From NCBI GenBank assembly GCA_964483785.1, contig CAZACW010000006.1, forward strand, positions 1 to 64,000: a DNA stretch of 64,000 bases. Direction: 5' to 3'. Made by a program: the position numbers and the translations under genes. The notes beneath the pieces were generated by a model that was not told the origin of the DNA, did no database searches, and was given only the letters and a program-made list of their open reading frames with translations. The number at the start of each line of letters is the position of its first letter. The first letter of the stretch is position 1. Positions 23,880-32,452 of the stretch are shown here, piece by piece. This stretch comes from JABDGZ01 sp964483785 (GTDB taxonomy: Bacteria; Omnitrophota; Gorgyraeia; Zapsychrales; Fredricksoniimonadaceae).

Positions 23880-24734
23880 ATGAGCCCCAGAGCGATATTA
23901 TTGATCTCCTGCAAAGACCAGAAGGGCATCACCGCCACGGTCACGCAGTTCATCTTCCAAAACCAGGGCAATATCATCCATGCAGACCAGCACATTGATG
24001 AGCAGAGCAATACTTTTTTCATGCGTGTGGAATGGTCGCTGGACGGCTTTAAGCTGAAACGGCCGCAGATTCCGCCGGCCTTTGCCAAGATCGCCGAGAC
24101 CTTTCACATGTCCTGGAAGCTTTCCTTTTCCGACGAGAAGGCCAGGGTGGCCATTTTCGCGGGCAAACATCTGCATTGCCTTCATGATCTTTTATACCGC
24201 TATAAAACCGGACAGCTTCCCTGTGACATTGTTTTGCTGATCAGCAATCATCCGGATGCCAGGCCCGCGGCATATGATCTGGACATCAAGTTTGTGGAAT
24301 TTTATATCGATGCCAAAAACAAGGCTGAGCAGGAAAAACAGCAGATTGAACTTTTGAAATCCGCCCATATCGACCTCATTGTGCTGGCGCGCTACCATCA
24401 AATCCTCACCAAGGCCTTTGTCGATCTTTACCCTCAGCAAATCATCAATATCCACCATTCCTTCCTGCCGGCCTTTGCCGGAAGCAATCCCTATCTGCAG
24501 GCCTATCAAAAAGGGGTCAAGGTGATCGGCGCCACCAGCCATTACGTGACCCAAAACCTGGATGAGGGGCCCATCCTTGTCCAGCAGACCGTTCCGGTCA
24601 CCCACCGCGACTCCCTGGAAGACATGAAAAGAAAAGGGGAGGACCTGGAAAAAAGCGTGCTGTATGAGGCCGTGCGCCTGCACCTGGAGCAGAAAATCCT
24701 CTGTTACGGCCATAAGACGGTTGTTTTTGAATGA
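23880..24734 (+). CDS. purU: Formyltetrahydrofolate deformylase
   Basis: PurU hydrolyses 10-formyl-THF to formate and THF, balancing one-carbon pools. The 284-residue protein has an N-terminal ACT domain (about 4-85, ILLISCKDQKGITATVTQFIFQNQGNI) and a C-terminal formyltransferase domain (about 90-280) with LISNHPD, LVLARYHQILT, NIHHSFLPAFAGSNPY and GATSHYVTQNLDEGPIL. The catalytic Asn-His of NIHHSFLP and the Asp of LDEGPI are present. It follows hppA closely and is likely cotranscribed. Expected length is 280-290. Confidence 0.94.
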   Translation: MSPRAILLISCKDQKGITATVTQFIFQNQGNIIHADQHIDEQSNTFFMRVEWSLDGFKLKRPQIPPAFAKIAETFHMSWKLSFSDEKARVAIFAGKHLHCLHDLLYRYKTGQLPCDIVLLISNHPDARPAAYDLDIKFVEFYIDAKNKAEQEKQQIELLKSAHIDLIVLARYHQILTKAFVDLYPQQIINIHHSFLPAFAGSNPYLQAYQKGVKVIGATSHYVTQNLDEGPILVQQTVPVTHRDSLEDMKRKGEDLEKSVLYEAVRLHLEQKILCYGHKTVVFE

Positions 24735-24770
24735 TGGGGCCGGGCCGCCCGGGACGCCTGAGAAAAATTC

Positions 24771-24799
24771 TTGCTAATCCTATTAAGATTGTCTAAAAT
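24771..24799 (+). promoter_or_regulatory. Promoter of tRNA-Met
   Basis: -35 TTGCTA (24771-24776) and -10 TAAAAT (24794-24799) are separated by 17 bases; tRNA base 1 lies 24 bases further on. Confidence 0.6.
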
Positions 24800-24823
24800 T
24801 AGTTTTCTTTTACTCAAATTACT

Positions 24824-24898
24824 GGCAGGGTAGCTCAGTCTGGTTAGAGCGACGGATTCATAATCCGCAGGTCGGTGGTTCAAATCCACTCCCCGCCA
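24824..24898 (+). tRNA. tRNA with CAU anticodon, probably elongator tRNA-Met
   Basis: GGCAGGG (24824-24830) pairs with CCCCGCC (24891-24897) except for one A-C mismatch at the fourth pair; the discriminator is A and CCA is not encoded. The D arm TAGCTCAGTCTGGTTAGAGC, anticodon loop TTCATAA (CAT) and T arm GGTGG-TTCAAAT-CCACT are clear. The paired first base argues against initiator tRNA. A lysidine-modified tRNA-Ile(CAU) cannot be excluded by eye. A T run follows directly (CTTTTTTAG) and may end transcription. Confidence 0.88.
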
Positions 24899-24918
24899 CT
24901 TTTTTAGCCTCGCGATTG

Positions 24919-26580
24919 ATGCATGATATGCGCCTATTTTTTTTCAAGCGGATGTACATCCTTTTTTTGGTCTGTTATGGTCTGTATTTCTTAGGCAATA
25001 ATATTTACAAGCTCACCGACCCGGACGAGGTCTTTTACGCCCAGACCGCCAGGGAAATGGCCGGCCAGCACCAATGGCTGACCCCTCTCATTTTCGGCCA
25101 GCCCCAATTTGAAAAACCTCCCTTGACCTATTGGCTCTTAGATGCCGCCTTTAAAGCGGCTGGGGAGACCCCCTATGCCGCCCGGTTTTTCCCGGCGGTG
25201 TTTGCCACGCTCGGCGTGATGGCGGTGTATTTGCTGGCTTTGATGGGATTCAAGGACGAGCGCAAGGCCTTGCTGTCGGCCCTGACCCTCGCCACCGGCG
25301 CTTTTTACGCGGGCATGGGCAAGACGGTCTTTACCGACATGATTTTTTCTGTGATGATCTTGGGCGCCATGGCCATGTTTGTCTGGGCCTACACGGACCG
25401 CCGGCACCAGGCCGCGGCCTGGCTGGGGTTTTATGCCTTTTGCGCGTTGAGCACCTTGGCCAAAAGTCCGTTGGGTTTTCTCATGGCCCAGGCCGCGGTG
25501 GTCCTGTTCCTTTTGTATCAGCGCCAAATTCAGTTGCTGAAAAACGGATGGATCGTGGCCGGCTTTGCCCTGTATCTTATCGTGGCCCTGCCCTGGTATG
25601 CGTATATGTACAATCATTACGGCCAGTCCTTTCTCAACGAATTCTTTTATAATGACCATTGGCGCAGGTTTTTGGAGGCGGAACACAAGAACAACGACCA
25701 TTGGTTTTTTTATCCCGTGACCATGCTCGCCGGGATTTTTCCGTGGAGCCTTTTTTTATTGGCCGGCGGCATTGATTTATTCAAACGCTTAAAAAGCACG
25801 GTGACGATGATGGACCATCTTTGCCTTTCCTGGATCATCGTTGTCCTTTTGGTGTTTCAGATGGCCCATTCCAAACTGGCCTCCTACATCCTGCCCCTGT
25901 TCCCGGCGCTGGCCCTGATCACCGGCAATTATCTGGGCAATGCCCTGACCCAGATTTATTTTCGCAGGATCATCCAGAATTTATTGCTTTCCACCTGCGG
26001 CATCCTGGCCTGTATCGGCATCGCCGTGATCGCGGCGCAGAAACTGTACATGCACTATATTGCGTCCCTGCTGCCGATGATTTTCCTTTCCGCTTGCCTG
26101 ATCGCGATCGCAGGCCTGGCGGCTGTCCTGGCTTTGAAAGAGCGTTTTCAAGGGGCGCTGTATGTCCTGGCCCTGACGCTGGTCCCGGTTTTCGGCACGG
26201 CCCTGATCCTGCGCCCACAGGTCGAGGGCATGGTCTCTTCCTACGAGGCCGCACAGTATATTCCGGCGCGTGCCTTGGGCCCTTTGACGGTCCTGGTGAC
26301 CAAGGCCAACGCGCGCGGGATTTATTACTACACCGGGCAGGACGTGGCAGCCGTTGATTTTACCGGCAAGCAATTTTTCAGCCCGCATCCCATCCCCATT
26401 TTCGAGAACGCCGATCAAATACGGGGACTCATCGACCATCAGCCCGTGACCTACGCGGTGGTGCGCAAGTCCGCCTATAAATTCATCCTTGAGCATTTTT
26501 CCGGTTCTTATCGCGTGTCCTTGCTGAACACATTCGGCCAGGATTATGTCCTGAGAATCATTCCAAACCGGAGGTCCTAG
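24919..26580 (+). CDS. ArnT/GT39-like membrane glycosyltransferase
   Basis: The 553-residue protein has about 12 membrane helices. A short N-terminal periplasmic loop holds the acidic motif TDPDEVFYAQTAREM (D36-E37), the catalytic Asp/Glu site of GT-C enzymes that take polyprenyl-phosphate-linked sugars (PMT_2 group). PQFEKPPLTYWLLDAAFK and GKTVFTDMIFS fit the same group. It probably decorates lipid A, a protein or a polymer; acceptor unknown. ATG 24919 is used; ATG 24928 is also in frame and neither has a good ribosome site. The PHP protein gene follows after 1 base. Confidence 0.82.
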   Translation: MHDMRLFFFKRMYILFLVCYGLYFLGNNIYKLTDPDEVFYAQTAREMAGQHQWLTPLIFGQPQFEKPPLTYWLLDAAFKAAGETPYAARFFPAVFATLGVMAVYLLALMGFKDERKALLSALTLATGAFYAGMGKTVFTDMIFSVMILGAMAMFVWAYTDRRHQAAAWLGFYAFCALSTLAKSPLGFLMAQAAVVLFLLYQRQIQLLKNGWIVAGFALYLIVALPWYAYMYNHYGQSFLNEFFYNDHWRRFLEAEHKNNDHWFFYPVTMLAGIFPWSLFLLAGGIDLFKRLKSTVTMMDHLCLSWIIVVLLVFQMAHSKLASYILPLFPALALITGNYLGNALTQIYFRRIIQNLLLSTCGILACIGIAVIAAQKLYMHYIASLLPMIFLSACLIAIAGLAAVLALKERFQGALYVLALTLVPVFGTALILRPQVEGMVSSYEAAQYIPARALGPLTVLVTKANARGIYYYTGQDVAAVDFTGKQFFSPHPIPIFENADQIRGLIDHQPVTYAVVRKSAYKFILEHFSGSYRVSLLNTFGQDYVLRIIPNRRS

Positions 26581-26581
26581 C

Positions 26582-27748
26582 GTGCCTTTGCTGGTCCTTG
26601 TCCTTGCCCTGGTGCTGTCCATTCTCAGGATCGAGACCATGCCTGTGCATGTGGAGGTGCCGCGGCCGCCCCATCAACAGCGCGGGCATTTTGACTATGA
26701 AGGGCTGATCCATTGGCATACCCGTTATTCCGGCGATGCCTTGGGCACCTATGAAGAGGCCGCGGTGCTGGGCAATCAGTACCACCTGGACTTTCTGGTG
26801 ACCACGGAACACAATAATCTCAATGCGCTCGCCGACCATAAGGAAGGCTGGCATGGGCAGATGCTGACCCTGGTGGGGGTGGAATCCTCCCGCGCGGAAG
26901 GCTATCTGTTGGGATTGAACATGACCCGCTATACGACCCATGATGATCCAACGGAGGCGTTTTTGCGGGAAGCGGCAAGCCAGGACGGCCTTGTCCTTAT
27001 TGCCCACTCCCAAAATCCCCGCTGGCGCTGGCGCGGGCCCATCGATGCCAGGATGAGCGGTCAGGAAATCCTGGACTTGACCGACCAGTTCAACACCGCG
27101 TCGGTGTTTTCTCTCCTTACAGGCGTTTTTTATTATCCCTGGAACAGGCACGCGGCCTATCTGCAGGTCTATCACCGCCCGAACCAGACCCTGGCCATGT
27201 GGGACAAGATCACCGGCCAGCGGCCCTTTGTCGGCATTTTTGCGCCGGACATCCATCAAGCCATCAGGATTTGGAGAGGGTCCCTGATGCGTTTCCCGAA
27301 GGCGGATGAAATGGTGCCTTTTGCCCATGACCACATCATCCTGCCGGTGGCCTTTACCGGAAATTTTGCCCAGGACAAGCCCATGCTGTACGGGGCCATT
27401 CAAAGCGGCAGGCTCTACGTGGCCATTGATTTACTGCAGGATGCCACCGGTTTCTTTTTTTCAGCCCGTCAAAAAGGCAGAATAGCCTGGATGGGAGGCC
27501 GGTTGCCCGCCGGGGAGACGACGGATTTTTTGGTCACCCTGCCTGAGCATGTCGGCTTAAGAGACCTCGTGATCAATGTTTACCACAACGGGGAAAAATT
27601 TGCTTCCGGCCATGCGGCCGGGGATTTTATGTTCCAAGCTTCAGCGCCGGGCGCTTACCGCGTCGAAGTCGAGGTCGAGGGTCCCAATTTTTGGGGTTTG
27701 AACAAGCGCATGGTCTGGATCTATTCCAATCCGATTTATTTGAGATAA
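26582..27748 (+). CDS. Membrane-anchored PHP-domain protein
   Basis: The 388-residue protein starts with a hydrophobic anchor or signal (about 2-16, PLLVLVLALVLSILRI) and carries a PHP-type metal phosphoesterase domain. The metal motif HWHTRYSGDALGTYEEA (H44, H46, D52) and FLVTTEHNN (E76-H77) are followed by GVESSRAEGYLLG and LIAHSQNP. The last 120 residues look like a beta-rich domain (VTLPEHVGLRDLVINVYHNGEKF). PHP domains hydrolyse phosphoesters, but the substrate here is unknown. Start GTG 26582 has GGAGG 8 bases upstream, inside the end of the previous gene. Confidence 0.75.
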   Translation: MPLLVLVLALVLSILRIETMPVHVEVPRPPHQQRGHFDYEGLIHWHTRYSGDALGTYEEAAVLGNQYHLDFLVTTEHNNLNALADHKEGWHGQMLTLVGVESSRAEGYLLGLNMTRYTTHDDPTEAFLREAASQDGLVLIAHSQNPRWRWRGPIDARMSGQEILDLTDQFNTASVFSLLTGVFYYPWNRHAAYLQVYHRPNQTLAMWDKITGQRPFVGIFAPDIHQAIRIWRGSLMRFPKADEMVPFAHDHIILPVAFTGNFAQDKPMLYGAIQSGRLYVAIDLLQDATGFFFSARQKGRIAWMGGRLPAGETTDFLVTLPEHVGLRDLVINVYHNGEKFASGHAAGDFMFQASAPGAYRVEVEVEGPNFWGLNKRMVWIYSNPIYLR

Positions 27749-27765
27749 ACCGAGGGGCGCATCCT

Positions 27766-28296
27766 ATGATTTTATTGTTGGTCCTGATGAGTGTCGTTCT
27801 CCTTGCTCCGGCCCGGGCCGCCGAGGACGGCAATGATCTTTTCAATTATTCCAAAAAGCAGGAGGAGGCGCTCATCGTCAAGGTCAGGGCCTCGGACCTT
27901 TTGGTGCTGGAAGACGGCCGGCGCGTCAAGCTCATCGGGGTCGAATCCGCGGGGCCGGTGCCGCGCAAGCCCATCAAATACGACATCAGAGGCCGTGTGA
28001 TCGAGGAACCGCAAGAGCCGTCCATTTCCCTGCAGGAGCAGGCCCTGACCTATGCCCAGGAACTGATGGAAAATAAAAAGGTCAGGCTGGAATACGATGT
28101 CGATTCCGGGGACAGCGCCACGGGATACCGCCTGGCCTATGTGTACCTTCCCGACGGCCGCATGGCCAATACCGAACTCTTGCGCATGGGCTTCGTCAAA
28201 CTCAAACTGATACCGCCCAACGTCAAGCATGAAGATCTTTTCGATGCCGCCTACCAGGAAGCGAAAAAGGAAAAACGCGGGCTGGAAGACGATTAA
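27766..28296 (+). CDS. Secreted staphylococcal-nuclease-like (SNase) domain protein
   Basis: The 176-residue protein has a signal peptide (MILLLVLMSVVLLAPARA, about 1-18) and one SNase-fold domain (about 35-170): ALIVKVRASDLLVLEDGRRVKLIGVESAGPVP, SLQEQALTYAQELMENKKVRLEYD and TGYRLAYVYLPDGRMANTELLRMGFVKLKL. The Glu of LIGVE and the Arg of YRLAYV fit catalytic positions, but the first arginine region is altered, so activity is uncertain. ATG 27766 is chosen because it starts the signal peptide and has GAGGGG upstream. tilS begins at the base after its stop. Confidence 0.75.
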   Translation: MILLLVLMSVVLLAPARAAEDGNDLFNYSKKQEEALIVKVRASDLLVLEDGRRVKLIGVESAGPVPRKPIKYDIRGRVIEEPQEPSISLQEQALTYAQELMENKKVRLEYDVDSGDSATGYRLAYVYLPDGRMANTELLRMGFVKLKLIPPNVKHEDLFDAAYQEAKKEKRGLEDD

Positions 28297-29274
28297 ATGG
28301 GTTTCGAAGAACGCGTCTTTGCATTCATCGGGAAACATCAGTTGATCAGGCCGCGGGGGCTGTTGATGGTGGGGGTCTCCGGCGGGGCTGATTCCATGGC
28401 GCTGTTGCTTGCGCTTTGCGCCCTGCGCCACCGCTTAGGGATCCGGCTGCACGCGGCGCATTTCAATCACCGCCTGCGCCGCGCCGCTGTGAGCGACGCG
28501 CGCTTTGTGGCCCAATGGTGCCGGCGCCTGCAGGTGCCGCTTACCGTCGGAGAAAGGCCGGGGCAGGGCCTCCTGCGGATCTCGGAAGATAAGGCCCGGC
28601 AGATGAGGTTTGATTTTTTCGCGCGCAGCGCGCGGGCCCTGAAGGCCCAGGCCGTGGCCCTGGCGCACACCCAAAATGACCTGGCGGAGACGGTTTTGCT
28701 GCGGATGGTGCGCGGCAGCGGCCTGTATGGATTAAAAGCCATCGTGCCCAAGCGGGTGATCAAGGAAACGGTGTTTGTGCGGCCCCTGCTGGATTTTCAT
28801 CGAGGGGAAATTGAGGCGTATCTGAAGGCCCAAAAAGTCCCGTATCGCCGCGATGCCACCAACCGCCTCCCTCAATATCTGCGCAACCAAGTAAGGCTTC
28901 AATTATTGCCCTTGCTGATCAAGGCGTATAATCCGCAGATGGTCAGGGTCTTGGGCGACTTGGCCAGGACCGCGGGGGATGATTATGATTATCTTGAATC
29001 CGCGGCGCGCAAACATTTTGAAAAAAATGTTATCATTTCCGACCGCAGGGTTAAAATAGCATTGAAGCGGCTGCGCGGCCTGCATCCGTCCCTGCTGAGG
29101 ATCATCTTGAGGATGATGGCCCAGCAGCAGAAGCAAGACCTCATCCAGCTTTCCTGCGCGCATGTGCAGGCCTTGGAACAAGGCCTGGCCCAGAAAGCTA
29201 AGGGCATTGTACATCTGCCCCAGGGCCTGAAGGCCAGGAAGGTAAAGGATTATTTCGAAATCTATGGTGCATAG
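28297..29274 (+). CDS. tilS: tRNA(Ile) lysidine synthetase
   Basis: TilS converts C34 of tRNA-Ile(CAU) to lysidine so that it reads AUA. The 325-residue protein has the N-type ATP pyrophosphatase PP-loop SGGADS (28-33), HFNHRLR, AHTQNDLAETVLLRMVRGSGLYGL, and the TilS block YRRDATN...YLRNQVR. The N-terminal and central domains are present; it is shorter than E. coli TilS, which has a further C-terminal domain. The start directly follows the SNase stop and the end overlaps the MORN gene by 11 bases. Confidence 0.92.
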   Translation: MGFEERVFAFIGKHQLIRPRGLLMVGVSGGADSMALLLALCALRHRLGIRLHAAHFNHRLRRAAVSDARFVAQWCRRLQVPLTVGERPGQGLLRISEDKARQMRFDFFARSARALKAQAVALAHTQNDLAETVLLRMVRGSGLYGLKAIVPKRVIKETVFVRPLLDFHRGEIEAYLKAQKVPYRRDATNRLPQYLRNQVRLQLLPLLIKAYNPQMVRVLGDLARTAGDDYDYLESAARKHFEKNVIISDRRVKIALKRLRGLHPSLLRIILRMMAQQQKQDLIQLSCAHVQALEQGLAQKAKGIVHLPQGLKARKVKDYFEIYGA

Positions 29275-30478
29275 GCTGATCATAGGCATTGTGTTGGCAG
29301 GGGGCTTCCTGGGCGCTGCCCAGGCCCAGGACACGATCTTAAACGGCGACATCAAGCAGTATGATGATAACGGCAAGATCAAATCCGAAAAAACCTACCA
29401 CAACGGCACCCTCAACGGGCCTTTCCGGGAATACTATCCCAACGGCAATTTGATGAGCGTCGGTTCTTACAAGAACGGCCAATTGCACGGGGCGTTTAAG
29501 TCCTATTACGAGGACGGCTCGGTGTTTTTCGAAAAAAATTACATCAACGGCCAATTGCACGGCACCTCCCGCGAATTCTACGCAAACGAGGTGCCCAAGA
29601 GCGTCGAGAATTATTACTACGATTCCCTCAACGGCTTTAACCAGTATTATTTTCCCAACGGCAACCTGAAAATGGCCATGAATTTCAACAAGGGCAAATT
29701 AAACGGGATCAGCCGCGAATACAATGAGGACGGATCGCTTAAAAACGAGATCAATTACGTGGATGACCATATCGACGGCACCTCCAAGGAATACGCGGCC
29801 GACGGCAGCCTGTACGCCGTTTGGAACTACAAGATCGACCAGAAGGACGGGCCGGCCAAGACCTTTTACAGCAACGGCCAACTGCAGTGGGACATGGCCT
29901 TTAAAAACGGAAATTTGCAGGGGCCGGGCAAGAAATACAGCCCTGACGGCAAGCTGTTGATCGACGCCCAGTACAAGGACAATCAGTTCGACGGGCTGAT
30001 CAAGGAATTCCGCCCCGACGGCATCCTCAAAAGCGATTGCAATTTTGCCGCCGGCCAAAAAGAGGGCCTCTGCCGGCAGTACAGGGAGAACGGCCAGATA
30101 TGGCTGGAATGGAATTATCACCATGACAAAAAAGAGGGGACAGCCACCGAATACGCGTCGCAGGGCTTTAAGTGGATGGTGGTCAATTTCAAGGACGATG
30201 TCAAGAACGGCCCCATGCAGGAGTTTTACGACAACGGGGCCTTGAAACAGGCATGGAACATCGAGGACGGCAAGGAAAACGGCCCCAGCAAGTCCTATTA
30301 CAGGTCCGGTGAGGTCATGACCGAGGAAGCGTACCATGACGGCCGGCTCAACGGGGAGGTCCATTTGTACAACAAGGACGGCAATCTGGCCTTCATCGAC
30401 ACCTACCATGACGGCGCCAAGGTCTCCCGGCAAGCCACGGCCCATGCTTCCCAGGACCCCGCCACTTCACCGGATTGA
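29264..30478 (+). CDS. Secreted MORN-variant repeat protein (YwqK-like)
   Basis: The 404-residue protein has a signal peptide (about 1-21, cleavage near AQAQD) and then about 15 tandem copies of a 23-24-residue MORN_2-type unit with the consensus NGxLxGxxxxYYxNGxLxxxxxYKNG (for example NGQLHGAFKSYYEDGSV and NGPMQEFYDNGALK). These repeats form an elongated beta sheet used for binding. The C-terminal 20 residues are low complexity (ATAHASQDPATSPD). It overlaps tilS by 11 bases. No catalytic domain, so a surface or periplasmic binding role is likely. Confidence 0.8.
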   Translation: MVHRLIIGIVLAGGFLGAAQAQDTILNGDIKQYDDNGKIKSEKTYHNGTLNGPFREYYPNGNLMSVGSYKNGQLHGAFKSYYEDGSVFFEKNYINGQLHGTSREFYANEVPKSVENYYYDSLNGFNQYYFPNGNLKMAMNFNKGKLNGISREYNEDGSLKNEINYVDDHIDGTSKEYAADGSLYAVWNYKIDQKDGPAKTFYSNGQLQWDMAFKNGNLQGPGKKYSPDGKLLIDAQYKDNQFDGLIKEFRPDGILKSDCNFAAGQKEGLCRQYRENGQIWLEWNYHHDKKEGTATEYASQGFKWMVVNFKDDVKNGPMQEFYDNGALKQAWNIEDGKENGPSKSYYRSGEVMTEEAYHDGRLNGEVHLYNKDGNLAFIDTYHDGAKVSRQATAHASQDPATSPD

Positions 30479-30479
30479 C

Positions 30480-30507
30480 TTGATTTAATCCAATCCTCGG
30501 ATATAAT
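30480..30507 (+). promoter_or_regulatory. Promoter of ftsH operon
   Basis: -35 TTGATT (30480-30485) and consensus -10 TATAAT (30502-30507) are 16 bases apart, giving a leader of about 37 bases before ATG 30551 with GGAG at 30538-30541. Confidence 0.6.
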
Positions 30508-30550
30508 ACTTCTTCATCTCATTTAATGGTCTGATGTGGAGATTTAAAAA

Positions 30551-32452
30551 ATGGCCCAACCGAACGCAAATTCACCGCTGAAAAAAACGAACCGTCCTGT
30601 GCGCAACCCCAACGGCAATATCTGGTTTTGGGTGATCATGGCCGGGATTTTTATTTTGTTGATGGCGGTCCAGGACAAATCCGGCATCAAGACGGAAAAG
30701 GAACTGACCTATTCCGAATTTTATACCATTTTGAAGGACAGTCCCCAGAAGATCAAGCGCGTGGAGCTCACCGAAGGCCCGGACAATACCCTCAAAGGCA
30801 CCATGGTCGACGGCCTGGAATTCAAGCTCAATATCCCCCAGCATGACGATGATCTGATCAAGATGATCAGGGACAATGTTGCGCAATTCAGCGTGGTGCC
30901 GCCGGAATTGTTCTGGAGCCAGCTGTTCATCCAGCTGATTCCCTTCCTGCTTATTTTTGCCCTGATCTGGTTTGTCTCCTACCGCGGCTCGCAGATGGGC
31001 AATAAAATTTTCGCCTTCGGCAAGTCCCGCGCCCAGGTGACGGGCGGGGGCAAGGTCACCTTTGCCGACGTGGCCGGGGTGGATGAGGCCAAGGAAGAAC
31101 TTCAGGAAGTCATTGAATTTCTTAAAGACCCCAAGAAATTCGAGCGGCTGGGGGGCAAGATCCCGAAAGGTGTTCTTTTGGTCGGGCCTCCGGGCACGGG
31201 CAAGACCCTGCTGGCCAAGGCCGTGGCCGGCGAGGCCGGGGTGCCGTTCTTCTCTTTAAGCGGCTCGGATTTCGTGGAGATGTTTGTGGGCGTCGGAGCT
31301 TCCCGCGTGCGCGATCTTTTTGACCAGGGCCGCAAGGCCGCCAAGGCCTCCGGCAAGGGCGGGATCATTTTCATCGATGAGATCGATGCCGTGGGCCGCC
31401 AGCGCTTTGCCGGCATCGGCGGCGGCAATGATGAGCGCGAGCAGACCTTAAACGCCTTGCTGGTGGAGATGGACGGCTTTAACACGGTCAGCGGCCTGAT
31501 CTTGATTGCGGCCACCAACCGTCCTGATACCCTGGACCCCGCGCTTTTGCGGCCCGGCCGCTTTGACCGCCAGATCACGGTGGGACTGCCGGATATCAAC
31601 GGCCGCGAGGGGATTTTGAAGGTCCATGTCAAAAACATCAAATTAGGGGATGACGTGATTTTAAGGCGCATTGCCCAGTTGACCGTGTACTTTTCCGGCG
31701 CAGACCTGGCCAATGTCTGCAATGAGGCGGCCCTGCTGGCCGCCCGCCGCAACAAGGAAAAGGTCGGCATGGACGAGATGCTGGCCGCGGTGGAGCGCGT
31801 CACCATGGGCCCGGAAAAGAAAAGCCATGTGACCTCCAGGAAGGAAAAGGAGATGACGGCCTACCATGAGGCCGGGCATGCCCTTCTGTCCTTGCTCGTC
31901 GATGAGGTCGATACCTTCACCAAGGTCTCCATCATTCCCCGCGGCATGGCCGGCGGCTATACCCTGACTCCTCCTAAGGAAGACAAGCATTACATGTCCA
32001 AGAAGGAATTAAAAGGCATGATGGTGGTGCTGCTGGGAGGCATGGTGGGCGAAGAGATCTACATGGATGACACCACCACCGGCGTTTCCAATGACCTGCA
32101 GAAGGTGGCCCAGATCGCCCGCAGCATGGTCTGCCAGTACGGCATGAGCGACACCTTGGACAAGCTGGCCTTCGGCAAGCAGAACCACCAGATGTTCTTG
32201 GGCCGCGACCTTTTCGAGGAAAAAGACTACAGCGAAGAGACCGCCCGCAAGATCGACGAGCAGATCCATGCCCTGGTGCATGACTCCTATGAGAAAGCCA
32301 AAAAGCTCTTGATGGACAACCGCGATAAATTAGACCTGCTGGCCAAGCGCCTCATCGACAAAGAGACCATCGACATCGAGGAAGCCAGGGTCCTGCTGAT
32401 GATCCCCGAACACAAGCTCAATCTCCACACGGACACGCCGCCTGCTTCATGA
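30551..32452 (+). CDS. ftsH: ATP-dependent zinc metalloprotease FtsH
   Basis: FtsH is the membrane AAA+ protease that degrades unneeded membrane and regulatory proteins. The 633-residue protein has two membrane helices (about 24-40 and 123-143) flanking a periplasmic domain, Walker A GPPGTGKT (212-219), Walker B IIFIDEID, the second region of homology ATNRPDTLDPALLRPGRFDR, and the zinc site HEAGH (439-443) followed by TTTGVSNDLQKVAQIAR. The N-terminal cytoplasmic tail is longer than usual. folP follows with an ATGA overlap, an order also known from E. coli (ftsH-folP). Confidence 0.97.
   Translation: MAQPNANSPLKKTNRPVRNPNGNIWFWVIMAGIFILLMAVQDKSGIKTEKELTYSEFYTILKDSPQKIKRVELTEGPDNTLKGTMVDGLEFKLNIPQHDDDLIKMIRDNVAQFSVVPPELFWSQLFIQLIPFLLIFALIWFVSYRGSQMGNKIFAFGKSRAQVTGGGKVTFADVAGVDEAKEELQEVIEFLKDPKKFERLGGKIPKGVLLVGPPGTGKTLLAKAVAGEAGVPFFSLSGSDFVEMFVGVGASRVRDLFDQGRKAAKASGKGGIIFIDEIDAVGRQRFAGIGGGNDEREQTLNALLVEMDGFNTVSGLILIAATNRPDTLDPALLRPGRFDRQITVGLPDINGREGILKVHVKNIKLGDDVILRRIAQLTVYFSGADLANVCNEAALLAARRNKEKVGMDEMLAAVERVTMGPEKKSHVTSRKEKEMTAYHEAGHALLSLLVDEVDTFTKVSIIPRGMAGGYTLTPPKEDKHYMSKKELKGMMVVLLGGMVGEEIYMDDTTTGVSNDLQKVAQIARSMVCQYGMSDTLDKLAFGKQNHQMFLGRDLFEEKDYSEETARKIDEQIHALVHDSYEKAKKLLMDNRDKLDLLAKRLIDKETIDIEEARVLLMIPEHKLNLHTDTPPAS

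Noticed and set aside
24704..24889. Minus-strand protein MDLNHRPADYESVAL
   Set aside because: It is the antisense of tRNA-Met, a well-known false gene.
24824..24898. Initiator tRNA-fMet
   Set aside because: The first base of the acceptor pairs (G-C), whereas bacterial initiator tRNAs have an unpaired first position.
25821..26357. Second + strand frame inside the GT39-like gene
   Set aside because: Its translation is low-complexity and rich in Arg, Pro and Asp, typical of a shadow frame; the GT39-like frame has clear membrane helices.
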